Source of the DNA: Phyllobacterium pellucidum
GTDB lineage: Bacteria; Pseudomonadota; Alphaproteobacteria; Rhizobiales; Rhizobiaceae
NCBI RefSeq assembly: GCF_013327855.1
Contig: NZ_JABUMX010000008.1
Span: forward strand, 62,001-126,000
Length of the DNA: 64,000 nt
Direction: 5' to 3'
Below, in pieces: positions 16,020 to 26,016 of the stretch. The translations under genes and the position numbers were made by a program. Positions within the stretch are counted from its first letter, which is position 1. Every line of letters starts with the position of its first letter. The notes beneath the pieces are model-generated. The model was given only the letters and a program-made list of their open reading frames with translations, did not search any database and was not told the DNA's origin.

Positions 16020-18119
16020 TTAGCCGGCGCGCAAAAGCCTGACAGCCTCGTCGCGCTCGAAGAGATAAAGCAGTATGCGCAGCGCCTTGCCGCGCTCGCT
16101 TTGCAATTCGGGATCGCGCGCAAGAATATAGCGCGCATCCTTGCGGGCAATCTCCAGGAACTCCTGATGCGCCTCGATGCTGGCGAGGCGGAAGCCGGGC
16201 GTACCGGATTGGCGCGTGCCGAGAAGCTCGCCTTCACCACGCAGCTTCAGATCTTCCTCGGCAATGCGAAATCCGTCTTCCGTTTCGCGCATGATCTTGA
16301 GCCTTGCCTGCGCCACTTCGCCGAGCGGCCCCTTGTAAAGCAGAAGGCAGGTCGAAGGCTTGTCGCCGCGGCCGACCCGGCCGCGCAACTGGTGCAGCTG
16401 GGCAAGGCCGAAGCGTTCGGCATGCTCGATGACAATGATGGTGGCGTCTGGCACATCAACGCCAACCTCGATCACCGTTGTGGCGACGAGAAGCCGGGTA
16501 TCGCCATTCTTGAACGCCAGCATGGCAGCGTCTTTTTCCGGACCACTCATCCGGCCGTGCACCAGGCCGATCCTGCTGCCAAGCAGGGGCTTCAGCGATT
16601 CGAACCGCTCTTCGGCCGAGACAAGGTCGACGATCTCCGATTCTTCGACGAGCGGACAGATCCAGTAGATCTTCTGGCCGTCGGCAATGGCACTCCGCAT
16701 GCGCTCGACAAGGTCGCTCAACCGGTCCATCGGCAGGATCGCGGTAGTGATCGGACGCCGGCCCGCCGGCTTTTCCGTGAGTTTCGATACGTCCATATCG
16801 CCGAACGCGGTGAGGACGAGGGTGCGGGGTATGGGGGTTGCGGTCATCACCAGCATGTCCGGCGCGTCACCCTTGGAGGTCAGTAGCAGGCGTTGATGAA
16901 CGCCAAACCGGTGCTGCTCGTCGACAATGACGAGGACAAGGTCGCGGTACGAGACTTTTTCCTGGAAGAGGGCATGCGTCCCGACGACGATATTTATCGC
17001 CCCGGAACGCAGTCCTTCGAGAACGTCCTCGCGCTCACGGCCCTTTTCGCGCCCCGTGAGAAGAGCAACGCGCAGCCCGGCCTTTTCGGCGAGGGGCGCT
17101 ATCGTGGCATAATGCTGGCGTGCCAGAACTTCGGTCGGCACCATTAGGGCCGACTGGCCTCCGGCTTCCGCGGCATGCGCCATTGCCAGCAGGCCTACGA
17201 CCGTTTTGCCGGAGCCGACATCGCCTTGCAACAGGCGCAACATGCGATCGGGCTGTCGCAGGTCCGCAATGATTTCCTTGATAGCCTCAGATTGGCTATT
17301 GGTCAGCGAATAGGGCAATGCGGCAATGATCCGCGCTTTGATCTCGCCGTTGCCCTCGAGCTTGCGGCCAGAAAGGCGCTTTGCCCTTAGCCGCACAAGC
17401 GCGAGCGCCAGCTGGCCAGCGAGAAACTCATCATAGGCAAGACGCTGGCGGGCAGGGCTGTCGAGCGCGATGTCTGCCGGATCGGCCGGCCCGTGCATGA
17501 TCCGCAGCGCTTCGCGATGTAACGGAAGCCGGTGGGCGGCAAGAACCGGCGCGTCGATCCATTCCGGCAGCTCCGGCACTTTGGTCAAGGCCTCCTCTAC
17601 GCCGCGCGCCAGAACTTTTGGCGAGAGCCCGGCGGTCAAGGGATAGACAGGTTCAACGAGCGGCAGCGATGCGGCGTCGTCGAGGCGGGCGATATGGTCG
17701 GGATGGACCATGGTCGGCCGGCCGTTGAACCACTCTATCTTGCCCGACACGATCACCATTTCCCCGACAGGCATCGCCTTTTCGAGCCAGGCCTGCTTGG
17801 CGTGAAAGAATGTCAGCCCGATCTCCCCCGTATCGTCATGCGCATAAACCCGGTAAGGCGCATTGCTGCGTCCGCCCGGGAGGTGGCGGTCAATACGCAC
17901 CTCAAGAGTAACGATGGCCCCCTCGGGCGCATGGGCTATGCCGGGCCGGTGGCGCCGGTCGATGACGCTGTGCGGTGGAAGATAGACAAGATTGGCGACG
18001 CGCGGGTCCTGACCCGGCGGCGTGCCGAGCAGGGTTGCGAGCAAGCCGGTTACCTTCGGGCCGATGCCGGAAAGTGTGCGAACCGAAGCAAAGAGGGGAT
18101 CGAGCAGGGATGGGCGCAT
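16020..18119 (-). CDS. recG: ATP-dependent DNA helicase RecG
   Basis: Branch-migrating helicase that remodels stalled forks and Holliday junctions. The 699-residue protein has an N-terminal OB-type wedge domain. Superfamily 2 motifs follow: LLQGDVGSGKTVVG (Walker A), a DEQHRFGVHQR motif II, the TATPIPRTL motif III, ATTVIEVGVDVPDATI, and the QLRGRVGRG motif VI. The TRQSGTPGFRLA ending is typical of RecG. It converges with glmS and is divergent from sdhE, an arrangement common in rhizobial genomes. Confidence 0.97.
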   Translation of the reverse strand: MRPSLLDPLFASVRTLSGIGPKVTGLLATLLGTPPGQDPRVANLVYLPPHSVIDRRHRPGIAHAPEGAIVTLEVRIDRHLPGGRSNAPYRVYAHDDTGEIGLTFFHAKQAWLEKAMPVGEMVIVSGKIEWFNGRPTMVHPDHIARLDDAASLPLVEPVYPLTAGLSPKVLARGVEEALTKVPELPEWIDAPVLAAHRLPLHREALRIMHGPADPADIALDSPARQRLAYDEFLAGQLALALVRLRAKRLSGRKLEGNGEIKARIIAALPYSLTNSQSEAIKEIIADLRQPDRMLRLLQGDVGSGKTVVGLLAMAHAAEAGGQSALMVPTEVLARQHYATIAPLAEKAGLRVALLTGREKGREREDVLEGLRSGAINIVVGTHALFQEKVSYRDLVLVIVDEQHRFGVHQRLLLTSKGDAPDMLVMTATPIPRTLVLTAFGDMDVSKLTEKPAGRRPITTAILPMDRLSDLVERMRSAIADGQKIYWICPLVEESEIVDLVSAEERFESLKPLLGSRIGLVHGRMSGPEKDAAMLAFKNGDTRLLVATTVIEVGVDVPDATIIVIEHAERFGLAQLHQLRGRVGRGDKPSTCLLLYKGPLGEVAQARLKIMRETEDGFRIAEEDLKLRGEGELLGTRQSGTPGFRLASIEAHQEFLEIARKDARYILARDPELQSERGKALRILLYLFERDEAVRLLRAG

Positions 18120-18327
18120 GGCAAAGGTCTAGAATGTTTCGGGTTTGGAGACCAGTCTCGTTGCTGCGTCTCCGTTGTCATGGGGCCTTATCCCGAGTAT
18201 CCATTCGCGGAACTGGCGACCGTACCGGATTATTGGCAGCACATTGCATGAGCAAGGCTGACACGGCCGCCGGATGCGGTTATACCCTCGCCAAAATGCG
18301 CGCATTGGTCTGAACACGGAGCCGATT

Positions 18328-18615
18328 ATGACAGGAAGCAGTCGCACCACCGCCGACCTGCCGCCGCGACAGCGCAAGCTGTTGTTCCGGTCGTGGCACA
18401 GGGGCATGCGCGAAATGGACCTGATCCTAGGGCAATTCGCCGACGTCCATATCGAGACCTTGTCAGAACGCGAACTTGACCAATATGAAGCACTCATGGA
18501 AGCTTTGGATCGCGATCTTCTAAAATGGGTCACGGGCGAAGCCGATGTTCCTGCCGAATTCGATACGCACATCTTCCACAAGATCGTCGCGTCCCGCAAA
18601 GAGATGAAATTCTGA
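18328..18615 (+). CDS. sdhE: FAD assembly factor SdhE (succinate dehydrogenase assembly factor 2)
   Basis: Small cytoplasmic protein that helps attach FAD covalently to SdhA. The start at 18328 has CGGAG upstream; the longer frame to 18274 lacks support. The 95-residue product has the family core, with RSWHRGMREMDLILGQF containing the flavinylation motif RGMRE. Helices LDQYEALMEALDRDLLKWVTG follow. It lies 7 bases before mfd and is probably co-transcribed with it. The family is small, but the RGxxE motif makes the call firm. Confidence 0.92.
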   Translation: MTGSSRTTADLPPRQRKLLFRSWHRGMREMDLILGQFADVHIETLSERELDQYEALMEALDRDLLKWVTGEADVPAEFDTHIFHKIVASRKEMKF

Positions 18616-18622
18616 AAATTCA

Positions 18623-21600
18623 ATGACTGCGTTTTCCAAGCTTGGATTGAAGCCCGGTACAGCGGGCCATGTCGTTGTCGACGGTGTCGTCGATGGCTAT
18701 GAGGCGTTTGCGCTGGCCAAGGTCGTTGCCGAGGCCGGGGCAGGCGGCCCCGTGCTTTTCATCGCCCGTGATGGCCAGCGCGTTGCCGATCTGGAACAGG
18801 TCCTGAGTTTTGTCGCGCCCGAGCTCCCTGTGCTGCAATTGCCGGCCTGGGACTGCTTGCCCTATGACCGCGTCTCTCCGGGCGCAGATACATCGGCACG
18901 CCGCCTTGCGGCGCTTGCGGGTCTTGCCGCATTGCGTGAACACAAGCATCCCGGTGTGATCCTCGCTACGGCCAATGCGATGCTGCAAAAGCTTCCGCCA
19001 CGCGAGGTGTTGGCTCAGCAGCTTTTCATGGCCAGGCCCGGCAATAGAATCGACATGAACGCGCTCGTGCAGCGTCTTGAAAACAATGGGTTCGAGCGCG
19101 TACCAACGGTTCGCGACGTCGGCGAATACGCGGTACGGGGCGGCATTCTCGATCTCTTCGCGCCGGGCGCTGAAGCGCCGTTGAGGCTCGATTTCTTTGG
19201 CGATACACTGGAGACGATCCGTGCTTTCGATCCGGCAACGCAGCGGACGCTGAGCCAGAAGACCGAGTTCACCATGCAGCCGATGAGCGAAATAACGCTC
19301 TCGCCCGAAGTGATCAGCCATTTCCGCTCGCAATATGTACAGACGTTTGGTGCGCCTTCACGTGACGACGCACTCTACCAGTCCATATCCGAGGGGCGCC
19401 GTTTTGCCGGAATGGAACATTGGCTGCCGATGTTCTACGACAATCTGGAGACCGTGTTCGACCACACCGGCGACATGCCGGTCGTCTTCGATCATCTTGC
19501 GCATGAATCAATGGCCGAGCGCCACAAGATGGTGCTGGACCATTTTGAAGCGCGCAGGCGTCAATCGGACGGCAAGGAGCCTGGCGACGCGGTACCCTAC
19601 AAGCCTGTCGCACCGGGCCTGCTCTATCTGACGCCGGAAGCGGTGGAGGTAGCGGCGCAGACGTCCGGCATGCGCATCGATTTCACGCCCTTCGATGCGC
19701 CGTTTGCCAGCGGCCGGTCCATCGTCCATGCCGGCGCCCATCGCGGGCGGACTTTCGTCGAGGAGCGGACCGCCAAGGATACCAATGTCTTTGACAGCGT
19801 GGTGAAACATATCGCCGACGAGCGCGCGGCGGGCAAGAAGGTGCTGCTTGCGGCCTGGAGCGAGGGCACGCGCGACCGGCTCGTCCAGGTGCTTAACGAA
19901 CATGGCCTCGAGAAGATCGAGCTTGTCGACGATCTGAGAATGGTCAAGGCGCTGTCGCGCGACAAGATCACCGCCGGCGTGCTTTCGCTGGAGACCGGTT
20001 TCGACGCCGGCGAACTCGTCGTTATTGCGGAACAGGACATACTCGGCGACCGGCTCATTCGACATTCGAAGCGGCGCAAGCGCGACCGTGACTTCATCAG
20101 CGAAGTATCCGCGCTCAGTGCCGGCGATATCGTCGTGCACGTGGATCACGGCATCGGCCGGTTTATCGGCTTGCGCACCATCACTGCCGCCGGCGCCCCG
20201 CACGACTGCCTGGAATTGCACTATGCCGGGGATGACCGGCTGTTTCTTCCGGTCGAAAATATCGAGCTGTTGTCGAGGTTTGGCTCGGAATCCTCAACCG
20301 CTATCCTCGACAAGCTTGGCGGTGGTGCGTGGCAGGCGCGCAAGGCAAAACTCAAAAAGCGGTTGCTCGACATTGCCGGCCATCTCATCAAGATCGCCGC
20401 TGAACGGCAGATGCGGGGCGCACCTGTCCTCACGCCGCCGGATGGGCTCTACGGCGAATTTGCTGCCCGGTTCCCCTATGACGAGACTGAAGATCAGGAC
20501 CGCGCCATCGATGCAGTTATCGATGATCTGGCCCTCGGCAAGCCGATGGATCGCCTCGTATGCGGTGATGTCGGCTTCGGCAAAACGGAAGTAGCGCTGC
20601 GCGCCGCCTTCGTAGCCGCGCTGAACGGCGTTCAAGTGGCTGTTGTGGTCCCGACGACTTTGCTTTCCCGCCAGCATTTCAAGACGTTTTCCAACCGGTT
20701 TCAGGGGCTCCCCGTCAATGTGGCGCAGGCATCGCGGCTGGTTGGCTCCAAGGAACTTGCGGAGAACAAGAAGGGCATCGCCGAGGGAAAGGTGGATATC
20801 GCGGTCGGTACCCACGCGCTGCTCGGACAAGGTATAACGTTCAAGAACCTTGGTTTGCTGATCATCGACGAGGAGCAGCATTTCGGCGTCAAGCACAAGG
20901 AACGGCTCAAGGAACTGAAGTCGGACGTGCATGTGCTGACCCTTTCGGCAACGCCCATCCCGCGCACGCTGCAGCTGGCGCTGACCGGCGTTCGCGAATT
21001 GTCGCTTATCACGACGCCGCCTGTCGACCGCATGGCGGTGCGCACCTTTGTTTCGCCTTTCGATCCGCTCGTCATCCGCGAAACGTTGCTGCGCGAGCGC
21101 TATCGTGGGGGCCAGAGCTTCTATGTATGCCCGCGCATATCGGATCTTGCCGAAATCAAGGAGTTCCTCGACGCGCAGGTGCCGGAACTGAAGGTCGCCG
21201 TCGCTCACGGCCAGATGGCGCCGGGCGAACTCGACGACATCATGAACGCCTTCTACGACGGCCAGTATGATGTGCTCCTGTCGACCACGATCGTCGAGTC
21301 CGGTCTCGATATCCCGACGGCCAATACGATGATCATCCACCGCGCCGACATGTTCGGCCTCTCGCAGCTCTATCAGCTGCGTGGCCGCGTCGGCCGCTCG
21401 AAGCAGCGGGCCTATGCACTGTTTACGCTGCCCGCGCACAAATTGCTGACGCAGACGGCCGAGCGCCGCCTGAAGGTACTGCAGTCGCTCGATACGCTCG
21501 GCGCGGGCTTCCAGCTTGCCAGCCACGACATGGATATCCGCGGCGCCGGCAATCTTCTGGGCGAAGAACAATCGGGCCATATCCGTGAGGTCGGGTTCGA

Positions 21601-22123
21601 GCTTTACCAGCAGATGCTGGAAGAAGCGGTCGCCGAGATCAAGGGAACGGGCGAAATAGAAGACAGCCATTGGTCGCCGCAGATATCCGTTGGCACGGCG
21701 GTGATGATTCCCGAAGCCTATGTGCCGGATCTGCAGTTGCGCCTCGGCCTTTATCGCCGTCTCGCAGATCTCGAGGAACTGCAGGATATCGACGGGTTTG
21801 GCGCCGAACTGATCGACCGGTTCGGCCCATTGCCCGAGGAAGTGCAGCACCTCCTGAAGATCGTCTATATCAAGGCGCTCTGCCGCCGCGCCAATGTCGA
21901 CAAGCTCGATGCCGGCCCGAAGGGCGTGGTGATCCAGTTCCGCAACAAGACGTTCAACAATCCCGCAGCGCTGGTCAAGATGATCGGCGAGCAGGGCTCC
22001 ATGGCGAAGATCAGGCCGGATCAGAGCATCGTGCTCGTTCGCGACTGGCCGACGGCGGAAAAGCGCCTGAACGGCGCTGCGGTGGTCATGTCGCAACTTG
22101 CGAAACTGGCGGATGCCGCCTAG
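18623..22123 (+). CDS. mfd: Transcription-repair coupling factor Mfd
   Basis: A large ATPase that removes RNA polymerase stalled at DNA lesions and recruits UvrA. The 1166-residue protein shows the UvrB-like N-terminal region (LPAWDCLPYDRVSPGADTSARR) and an RNA polymerase-interacting domain (GDIVVHVDHGIGRFIGL). RecG-like helicase motifs follow: CGDVGFGKTEVALRA, IIDEEQHFGVKHKE, LSATPIPRTL, TTIVESGLDIPTANT, QLRGRVGRSKQRAYA. A C-terminal TRCF domain closes it. It starts 7 bases after sdhE and its stop overlaps the stop of the DsbA-like gene on the opposite strand. Confidence 0.98.
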   Translation: MTAFSKLGLKPGTAGHVVVDGVVDGYEAFALAKVVAEAGAGGPVLFIARDGQRVADLEQVLSFVAPELPVLQLPAWDCLPYDRVSPGADTSARRLAALAGLAALREHKHPGVILATANAMLQKLPPREVLAQQLFMARPGNRIDMNALVQRLENNGFERVPTVRDVGEYAVRGGILDLFAPGAEAPLRLDFFGDTLETIRAFDPATQRTLSQKTEFTMQPMSEITLSPEVISHFRSQYVQTFGAPSRDDALYQSISEGRRFAGMEHWLPMFYDNLETVFDHTGDMPVVFDHLAHESMAERHKMVLDHFEARRRQSDGKEPGDAVPYKPVAPGLLYLTPEAVEVAAQTSGMRIDFTPFDAPFASGRSIVHAGAHRGRTFVEERTAKDTNVFDSVVKHIADERAAGKKVLLAAWSEGTRDRLVQVLNEHGLEKIELVDDLRMVKALSRDKITAGVLSLETGFDAGELVVIAEQDILGDRLIRHSKRRKRDRDFISEVSALSAGDIVVHVDHGIGRFIGLRTITAAGAPHDCLELHYAGDDRLFLPVENIELLSRFGSESSTAILDKLGGGAWQARKAKLKKRLLDIAGHLIKIAAERQMRGAPVLTPPDGLYGEFAARFPYDETEDQDRAIDAVIDDLALGKPMDRLVCGDVGFGKTEVALRAAFVAALNGVQVAVVVPTTLLSRQHFKTFSNRFQGLPVNVAQASRLVGSKELAENKKGIAEGKVDIAVGTHALLGQGITFKNLGLLIIDEEQHFGVKHKERLKELKSDVHVLTLSATPIPRTLQLALTGVRELSLITTPPVDRMAVRTFVSPFDPLVIRETLLRERYRGGQSFYVCPRISDLAEIKEFLDAQVPELKVAVAHGQMAPGELDDIMNAFYDGQYDVLLSTTIVESGLDIPTANTMIIHRADMFGLSQLYQLRGRVGRSKQRAYALFTLPAHKLLTQTAERRLKVLQSLDTLGAGFQLASHDMDIRGAGNLLGEEQSGHIREVGFELYQQMLEEAVAEIKGTGEIEDSHWSPQISVGTAVMIPEAYVPDLQLRLGLYRRLADLEELQDIDGFGAELIDRFGPLPEEVQHLLKIVYIKALCRRANVDKLDAGPKGVVIQFRNKTFNNPAALVKMIGEQGSMAKIRPDQSIVLVRDWPTAEKRLNGAAVVMSQLAKLADAA

Positions 22124-22791
22124 GCGGCTCCGCTTCCAGGCTGGAAACCGTCCGCCGTCTGGCGGATCGCGTCGGCCAACGTCTCGGCCGATTGCGCACC
22201 CATCACCGCGTATTTCTGGTCGAGGATGAAGCAGGGAACACCGCGCACGCCAATCTGGTTTGCCGTATCGATCTCCTGCCGCACACCAACTGCATCGGCA
22301 TCCGTTGGCAGGAGGCTCGCGACGATGGCAACATCCATGCCAGCCTCTGCAGCGGCTTCAAGCAACACCTCGGCGTCGCCAATATCCTTGCCTTGCTCGA
22401 AATAGTAGGAAAACAGGATGCCGACGAGCGTGTCCTGGACATTCGGCTGGGCCTGCGATGCCCAGCGGATCAGGCGGTGCGCGTCGAGCGTATTGGGGCT
22501 GATCTCGATCGAATCGAAGTCGAACTCAATGCCGACCTCCTTGCCGAGTTCAGTAAGCTGTTGATGGATCTCGAAGATCCGGTCCGAGCTGCCGAACTTT
22601 TCCTGCATGTAACGTTTGCGGTCCTTGCCTTGCGGCGGGATCGTCGGATCAAGCTGGAACGGCCGCCAGTTCACCGATACATCGATGTCGGGGTTGAGCT
22701 CGAGCGCCTGTTCGAGCCGCTTTCGCCCGACGAAACACCAGGGGCAAACGACATCCGACACCACGTCGATGGTGAATTTCTTTTCGGGCAT
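22120..22791 (-). CDS. DsbA-family oxidoreductase (FrnE-like)
   Basis: A 223-residue thioredoxin-fold protein without signal peptide, so probably cytoplasmic. It begins with the strand KFTIDVVSDVVCPWCFVG, with the redox pair CPWC. A helical insertion follows, with the cis-Pro loop region GVRGVPCFILDQKYAVMGAQ. This is the layout of the FrnE / 2-hydroxychromene-2-carboxylate isomerase-like DsbA group, which acts in thiol-disulfide exchange or oxidative stress. The precise substrate is unknown. It is followed 9 bases later, on the same strand upstream side of the YejA-like stop, by an independent-looking gene. Confidence 0.88.
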   Translation of the reverse strand: MPEKKFTIDVVSDVVCPWCFVGRKRLEQALELNPDIDVSVNWRPFQLDPTIPPQGKDRKRYMQEKFGSSDRIFEIHQQLTELGKEVGIEFDFDSIEISPNTLDAHRLIRWASQAQPNVQDTLVGILFSYYFEQGKDIGDAEVLLEAAAEAGMDVAIVASLLPTDADAVGVRQEIDTANQIGVRGVPCFILDQKYAVMGAQSAETLADAIRQTADGFQPGSGAA

Positions 22792-22800
22792 ATCTTCAAC

Positions 22801-24618
22801 CTATCGTTTGTCTGACCACCACGTGTTCAGCTGGTTTCCCACGAGGGAGGTCTTTTCGGGATGTTGCAGGTGCGACCACCGCGCAACCCATTGCTCCGGC
22901 TGATAATAGATCGGAATCATATAATGGCCGGAGATCAAAAGCCTGTCGAGAGCGCGGACCGTGCTGGTAAACTCTTCCTGTCCGCGCACCGCCAGCATCT
23001 TGTCGAGGAGGGCGTCGATGGCCGGATTGGCAACGCCGGCATAATTGAAACTGCCCTCGACATCCTTCGACTGGCTGCCCCAACGATAATATTGCTCATA
23101 GCCGGGTGACAGCGAACTCGCATAGGCACCGAGTATCATGTCATAATCGAAGGTCTGCAGCCGTTTCTGGTACTGGGCGTCATCGACGGTCCTGATGGTG
23201 ACGCCGATACCGAGCCGCTCAAGGGTGCGCTTATAGGCAAGGCCCAAGCGTTCCTCGCCAACGGATCGCGTCATGATTTCGAAGGTGAGGGGAGTTCCGT
23301 GGGGATCGAGCATCCGTTCGTTCTCGATCCTGTAGCCCCGCTCGGTCAGGATGTCGAAGGCACGCCTCATTTCCTTGCGGTCGCGCCCCGTGCCATCCGT
23401 TTGCGGCGGCACGTACGAACCTTCCATCACGTCCGGCTGGAGAGAATCGCCAAAGGGCGCAAGCCACTCGCGCTCCATAGCATCGGCAGGACGTCCCAGC
23501 GCCGAAAGTTCTGATCCTTGCCAATAGCTGCTGAGCCGCCGGTAACGCCCAGCATAGAGGTTGCGGTTCGCCCATTCGAAGTCGAACATCAGGGCCAGCG
23601 CCTGGCGAACCGCCCGATCTTGAAATTTCGGGCGGCGCGTATTGAACAGAAACCCGAACATGTTGGCAGGCGAGTGTTTTTCGAATGTATCCTTGATAAC
23701 CCGGCCATCTCGTATGGCCGGGAAGTCATATGAAGTTGCCCATTTGTTGGGATCGCCCTCAAGGAAGACATCGAAAACACCTTTCTTGAAGGCTTCGAAC
23801 TGCGCCTGGTCGTTGCGGAAATATTCAACGGTCACCCTGTCGAAATTATTGAAGCCGATGCGGCTCGGCACATCTTTCCCCCAATAATCCGGATTGCGCT
23901 TGTAGACGATGCGCTGACCCGGCTGCACCTGTGAGACCGTATAGGGTCCGCTGCCCACAGGTATCGAGAGAGGCGAACTGTCGAAGGTGTCGATGTTGAT
24001 GGCATGTTTGGGAAGAACTGGCATTAATGAGAGGATCAGCGGAAATTCGCGGTTGGCCTGGTCGTTGAACGTAAAGCGAATGCCGCGCTCGCCAATCTTC
24101 TCGATCTTCGAAATGAGCTTCATCCGGCCGCTGAAGGGTGGGCGGCCCTTTTTTGTCAGGAGGTCGAAGGTGAATATCACGTCGTCGGGCGTAACCGGCT
24201 CGCCATCAGACCATTTTGCTTTGGGATTCAGCGTAAATTCGACCCAAGTCCGCTCATCGTCGGTTTCGACTTTTTCGGCCAGCAGGCCGTACATGGTGAA
24301 CGGCTCATCGGCGTTGCGTTGCATCAGCGATTCATAGACGAGATCGCCGAACTCGCCGTCACTGAACAGGCCACGCGCATATGTCCGCATGCTCTTGACC
24401 AGAAACGGGTTGAGGCTGTCAAACGTGCCGACGACACCATAGGTGATCGAGCCTTCCTTGGGGGCATCCTGATTGACATAGGGGAAATGCTTGTAGTCCG
24501 CGGGCAGGGCAGGTTCGCCGTGCATGGCGATTCCATGGCTCGGTTCGGCAAATGCACCGCTTGTGATACAACAAATCGTGGCAAGTATAGTCAGCGCCTG
24601 GGTAGTTTTCTTCAACAT
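22801..24618 (-). CDS. Periplasmic oligopeptide-type solute-binding protein (YejA-like)
   Basis: A 605-residue exported binding protein of ABC transporter family 5. A signal peptide ends near AFAEPSHG. The mature start HGIAMHGEPALPADYKHFPYVN, followed by DAPKEGSITYG, is typical of YejA, the binding protein for peptides and microcin C-like compounds. Further family signs are FTLNPKAKWSDGEPVTPDDV and VGSGPYTV. No permease or ATPase gene is adjacent, so it must use a transporter encoded elsewhere or act alone. It is divergent from the IalB gene with a 276-base intergenic region between them. Confidence 0.88.
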   Translation of the reverse strand: MLKKTTQALTILATICCITSGAFAEPSHGIAMHGEPALPADYKHFPYVNQDAPKEGSITYGVVGTFDSLNPFLVKSMRTYARGLFSDGEFGDLVYESLMQRNADEPFTMYGLLAEKVETDDERTWVEFTLNPKAKWSDGEPVTPDDVIFTFDLLTKKGRPPFSGRMKLISKIEKIGERGIRFTFNDQANREFPLILSLMPVLPKHAINIDTFDSSPLSIPVGSGPYTVSQVQPGQRIVYKRNPDYWGKDVPSRIGFNNFDRVTVEYFRNDQAQFEAFKKGVFDVFLEGDPNKWATSYDFPAIRDGRVIKDTFEKHSPANMFGFLFNTRRPKFQDRAVRQALALMFDFEWANRNLYAGRYRRLSSYWQGSELSALGRPADAMEREWLAPFGDSLQPDVMEGSYVPPQTDGTGRDRKEMRRAFDILTERGYRIENERMLDPHGTPLTFEIMTRSVGEERLGLAYKRTLERLGIGVTIRTVDDAQYQKRLQTFDYDMILGAYASSLSPGYEQYYRWGSQSKDVEGSFNYAGVANPAIDALLDKMLAVRGQEEFTSTVRALDRLLISGHYMIPIYYQPEQWVARWSHLQHPEKTSLVGNQLNTWWSDKR

Positions 24619-24894
24619 CGTCTCGACCTAGCATTCCCGGAAGCCGGGAATTCATTCTGATTCGTGACAGAGACTACCACTTGACGACGATTCTGCGGCG
24701 TGCGCCGTAAATCCTCGAGGGGAATCCCAAACTAGTCCAAAAGGTGGCTGGATTTGAGAGAACATGCAGTGTAACACGGCCTTCGATATTCAAAGGGTCA
24801 CTCTCTTGCCGCATTTGGCAACCAAAGCCAGACAAGCAAATAAAGATGATCGAGATACACTTAGGATAAGTGCGCTGAAAGGAACCAGTTGACC

Positions 24895-25515
24895 ATGTCC
24901 AACCCGAAGTCCATCGCGGCAACCGCATCATTCGCTGGTGCCATCGCATTGCTCGCCGCCGCGGCAGTACCAGCAGCAGCCCAGCAGCAGAGAGCGCCGC
25001 AAGGTTGGTTCAAGGTCTGCTCCAAGCAGGAAGAAAACGATATCTGCAACACCCAGAACATCGTGACTGCCGATAGCGGCCAGCTCCTGACCGCGGTCAA
25101 CCTCATCGAGATCAAGGGCAAGATCAACCGCAAGATCTTCCAGGTATCGGTTCCGACCGGCCGTCTCATTCCTCCGGGCGTCGGCCTCCAGATCAATGGC
25201 GGCAAGACCCAGAAGATCGAATACGCGATCTGCTTCCCGGATCGTTGCATTTCGGAAGTCGCCTTGTCGGACGATCTGCTCAACTCGTTCAAGAAGGGCA
25301 ACCAGCTGACGCTGACTTCGGTCAACTTCCAGAACAAGCCTAACCCGATCAATGTCGCTCTGACCGGCTTCAGCCAGGCCTATGACGGCCCCGGCCTGCA
25401 GCAGAACGAACTCGAACAGCGCCAGAAGACGCTGCAGAGTGAAGTTCAGAAGCGCCAGAAGGAATTCGAAGACAAGATGAAGGCCGAACAGGAAAAGGCG
25501 AAAGCCGGCAACTGA
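24895..25515 (+). CDS. Invasion-associated locus B (IalB) family protein
   Basis: A 206-residue exported protein. I chose ATG 24895 with AAAGGAA about 10 bases upstream, rather than the TTG at 24889. A signal peptide ends at AAAQQQ. The mature domain has the paired cysteines usual in the family (KVCSKQEENDICNTQ and ICFPDRCIS). The C-terminus is a long charged coiled-coil (QNELEQRQKTLQSEVQKRQ). IalB was named in Bartonella for erythrocyte invasion, but the family is widespread in rhizobia with no proven general role. A strong bidirectional terminator follows. Confidence 0.85.
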   Translation: MSNPKSIAATASFAGAIALLAAAAVPAAAQQQRAPQGWFKVCSKQEENDICNTQNIVTADSGQLLTAVNLIEIKGKINRKIFQVSVPTGRLIPPGVGLQINGGKTQKIEYAICFPDRCISEVALSDDLLNSFKKGNQLTLTSVNFQNKPNPINVALTGFSQAYDGPGLQQNELEQRQKTLQSEVQKRQKEFEDKMKAEQEKAKAGN

Positions 25516-25530
25516 TCAGTTAGCGCACAC

Positions 25531-25563
25531 AAAAAAGGGACGCGGTGACGCGTCCCTTTTTTA
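25531..25563. terminator. Bidirectional rho-independent terminator
   Basis: AAAAAAGGGACGCG, loop GTGA, then CGCGTCCCTTTTTT: a near-perfect GC stem flanked by A and T runs. It sits between the convergent IalB-family gene and hspQ and can serve both. Confidence 0.9.
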
Positions 25564-25586
25564 TTGTCAGGCTTCGGTGCAAAGCC

Positions 25587-25928
25587 TTAGTTGAGATGCG
25601 GGCGCTTGACCCGATAGACGCCATCCTCGATCTTTTCGAACACGTTCTTGATCTGCGGGTGGCGCAAAGGTGTCCCGGTCGTATCGGCAACGAGGTTTTG
25701 TTCCGAAACATAAGCCACGTATTCTGTCTCGGAGTTCTCGGCAAAGAGATGGTAGAAGGGCTGGTCGCGATGCGGCCTGATCTCTTCGGGAATGGACTGA
25801 TACCATTCTTCGGTGTTGCTGAACTCGGGATCAACGTCGAAAATCACGCCACGAAACGCAAAAATGCGGTGGCTGACTACCTGACCGATCTGAAATTTGG
25901 CATGCCGGATCTGTTTTATCATCGTCAT
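25587..25928 (-). CDS. hspQ: Heat shock protein HspQ (YccV family)
   Basis: A 113-residue protein of the HspQ/hemimethylated-DNA-binding family. It has AKFQIGQVVSHRIFAFRGVIFDVDPEFSNTEEWYQSI, then the QPFYHLFAENSETEYVAYVSEQNLVADTTG core that defines the family. In enterobacteria HspQ acts as a specificity factor for Lon protease. Two ATG codons two residues apart (25928 and 25922) are possible starts and no clear ribosome site separates them. It is divergent from the AEC transporter gene. Confidence 0.9.
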   Translation of the reverse strand: MTMIKQIRHAKFQIGQVVSHRIFAFRGVIFDVDPEFSNTEEWYQSIPEEIRPHRDQPFYHLFAENSETEYVAYVSEQNLVADTTGTPLRHPQIKNVFEKIEDGVYRVKRPHLN

Positions 25929-26016
25929 TCAGGATAGATATCCGTTTCTGTCCAATCCCGCGAGCCTAAAGCGTCCTTGCTCTTGTTTCCGGCGCGGCAA
26001 ACCTCAAAGCCTGCTT

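Noticed and set aside
20294..22096. Long minus-strand open frame of 600 codons
   Set aside because: Fully inside mfd on the opposite strand and with no family pattern; a GC-driven shadow.
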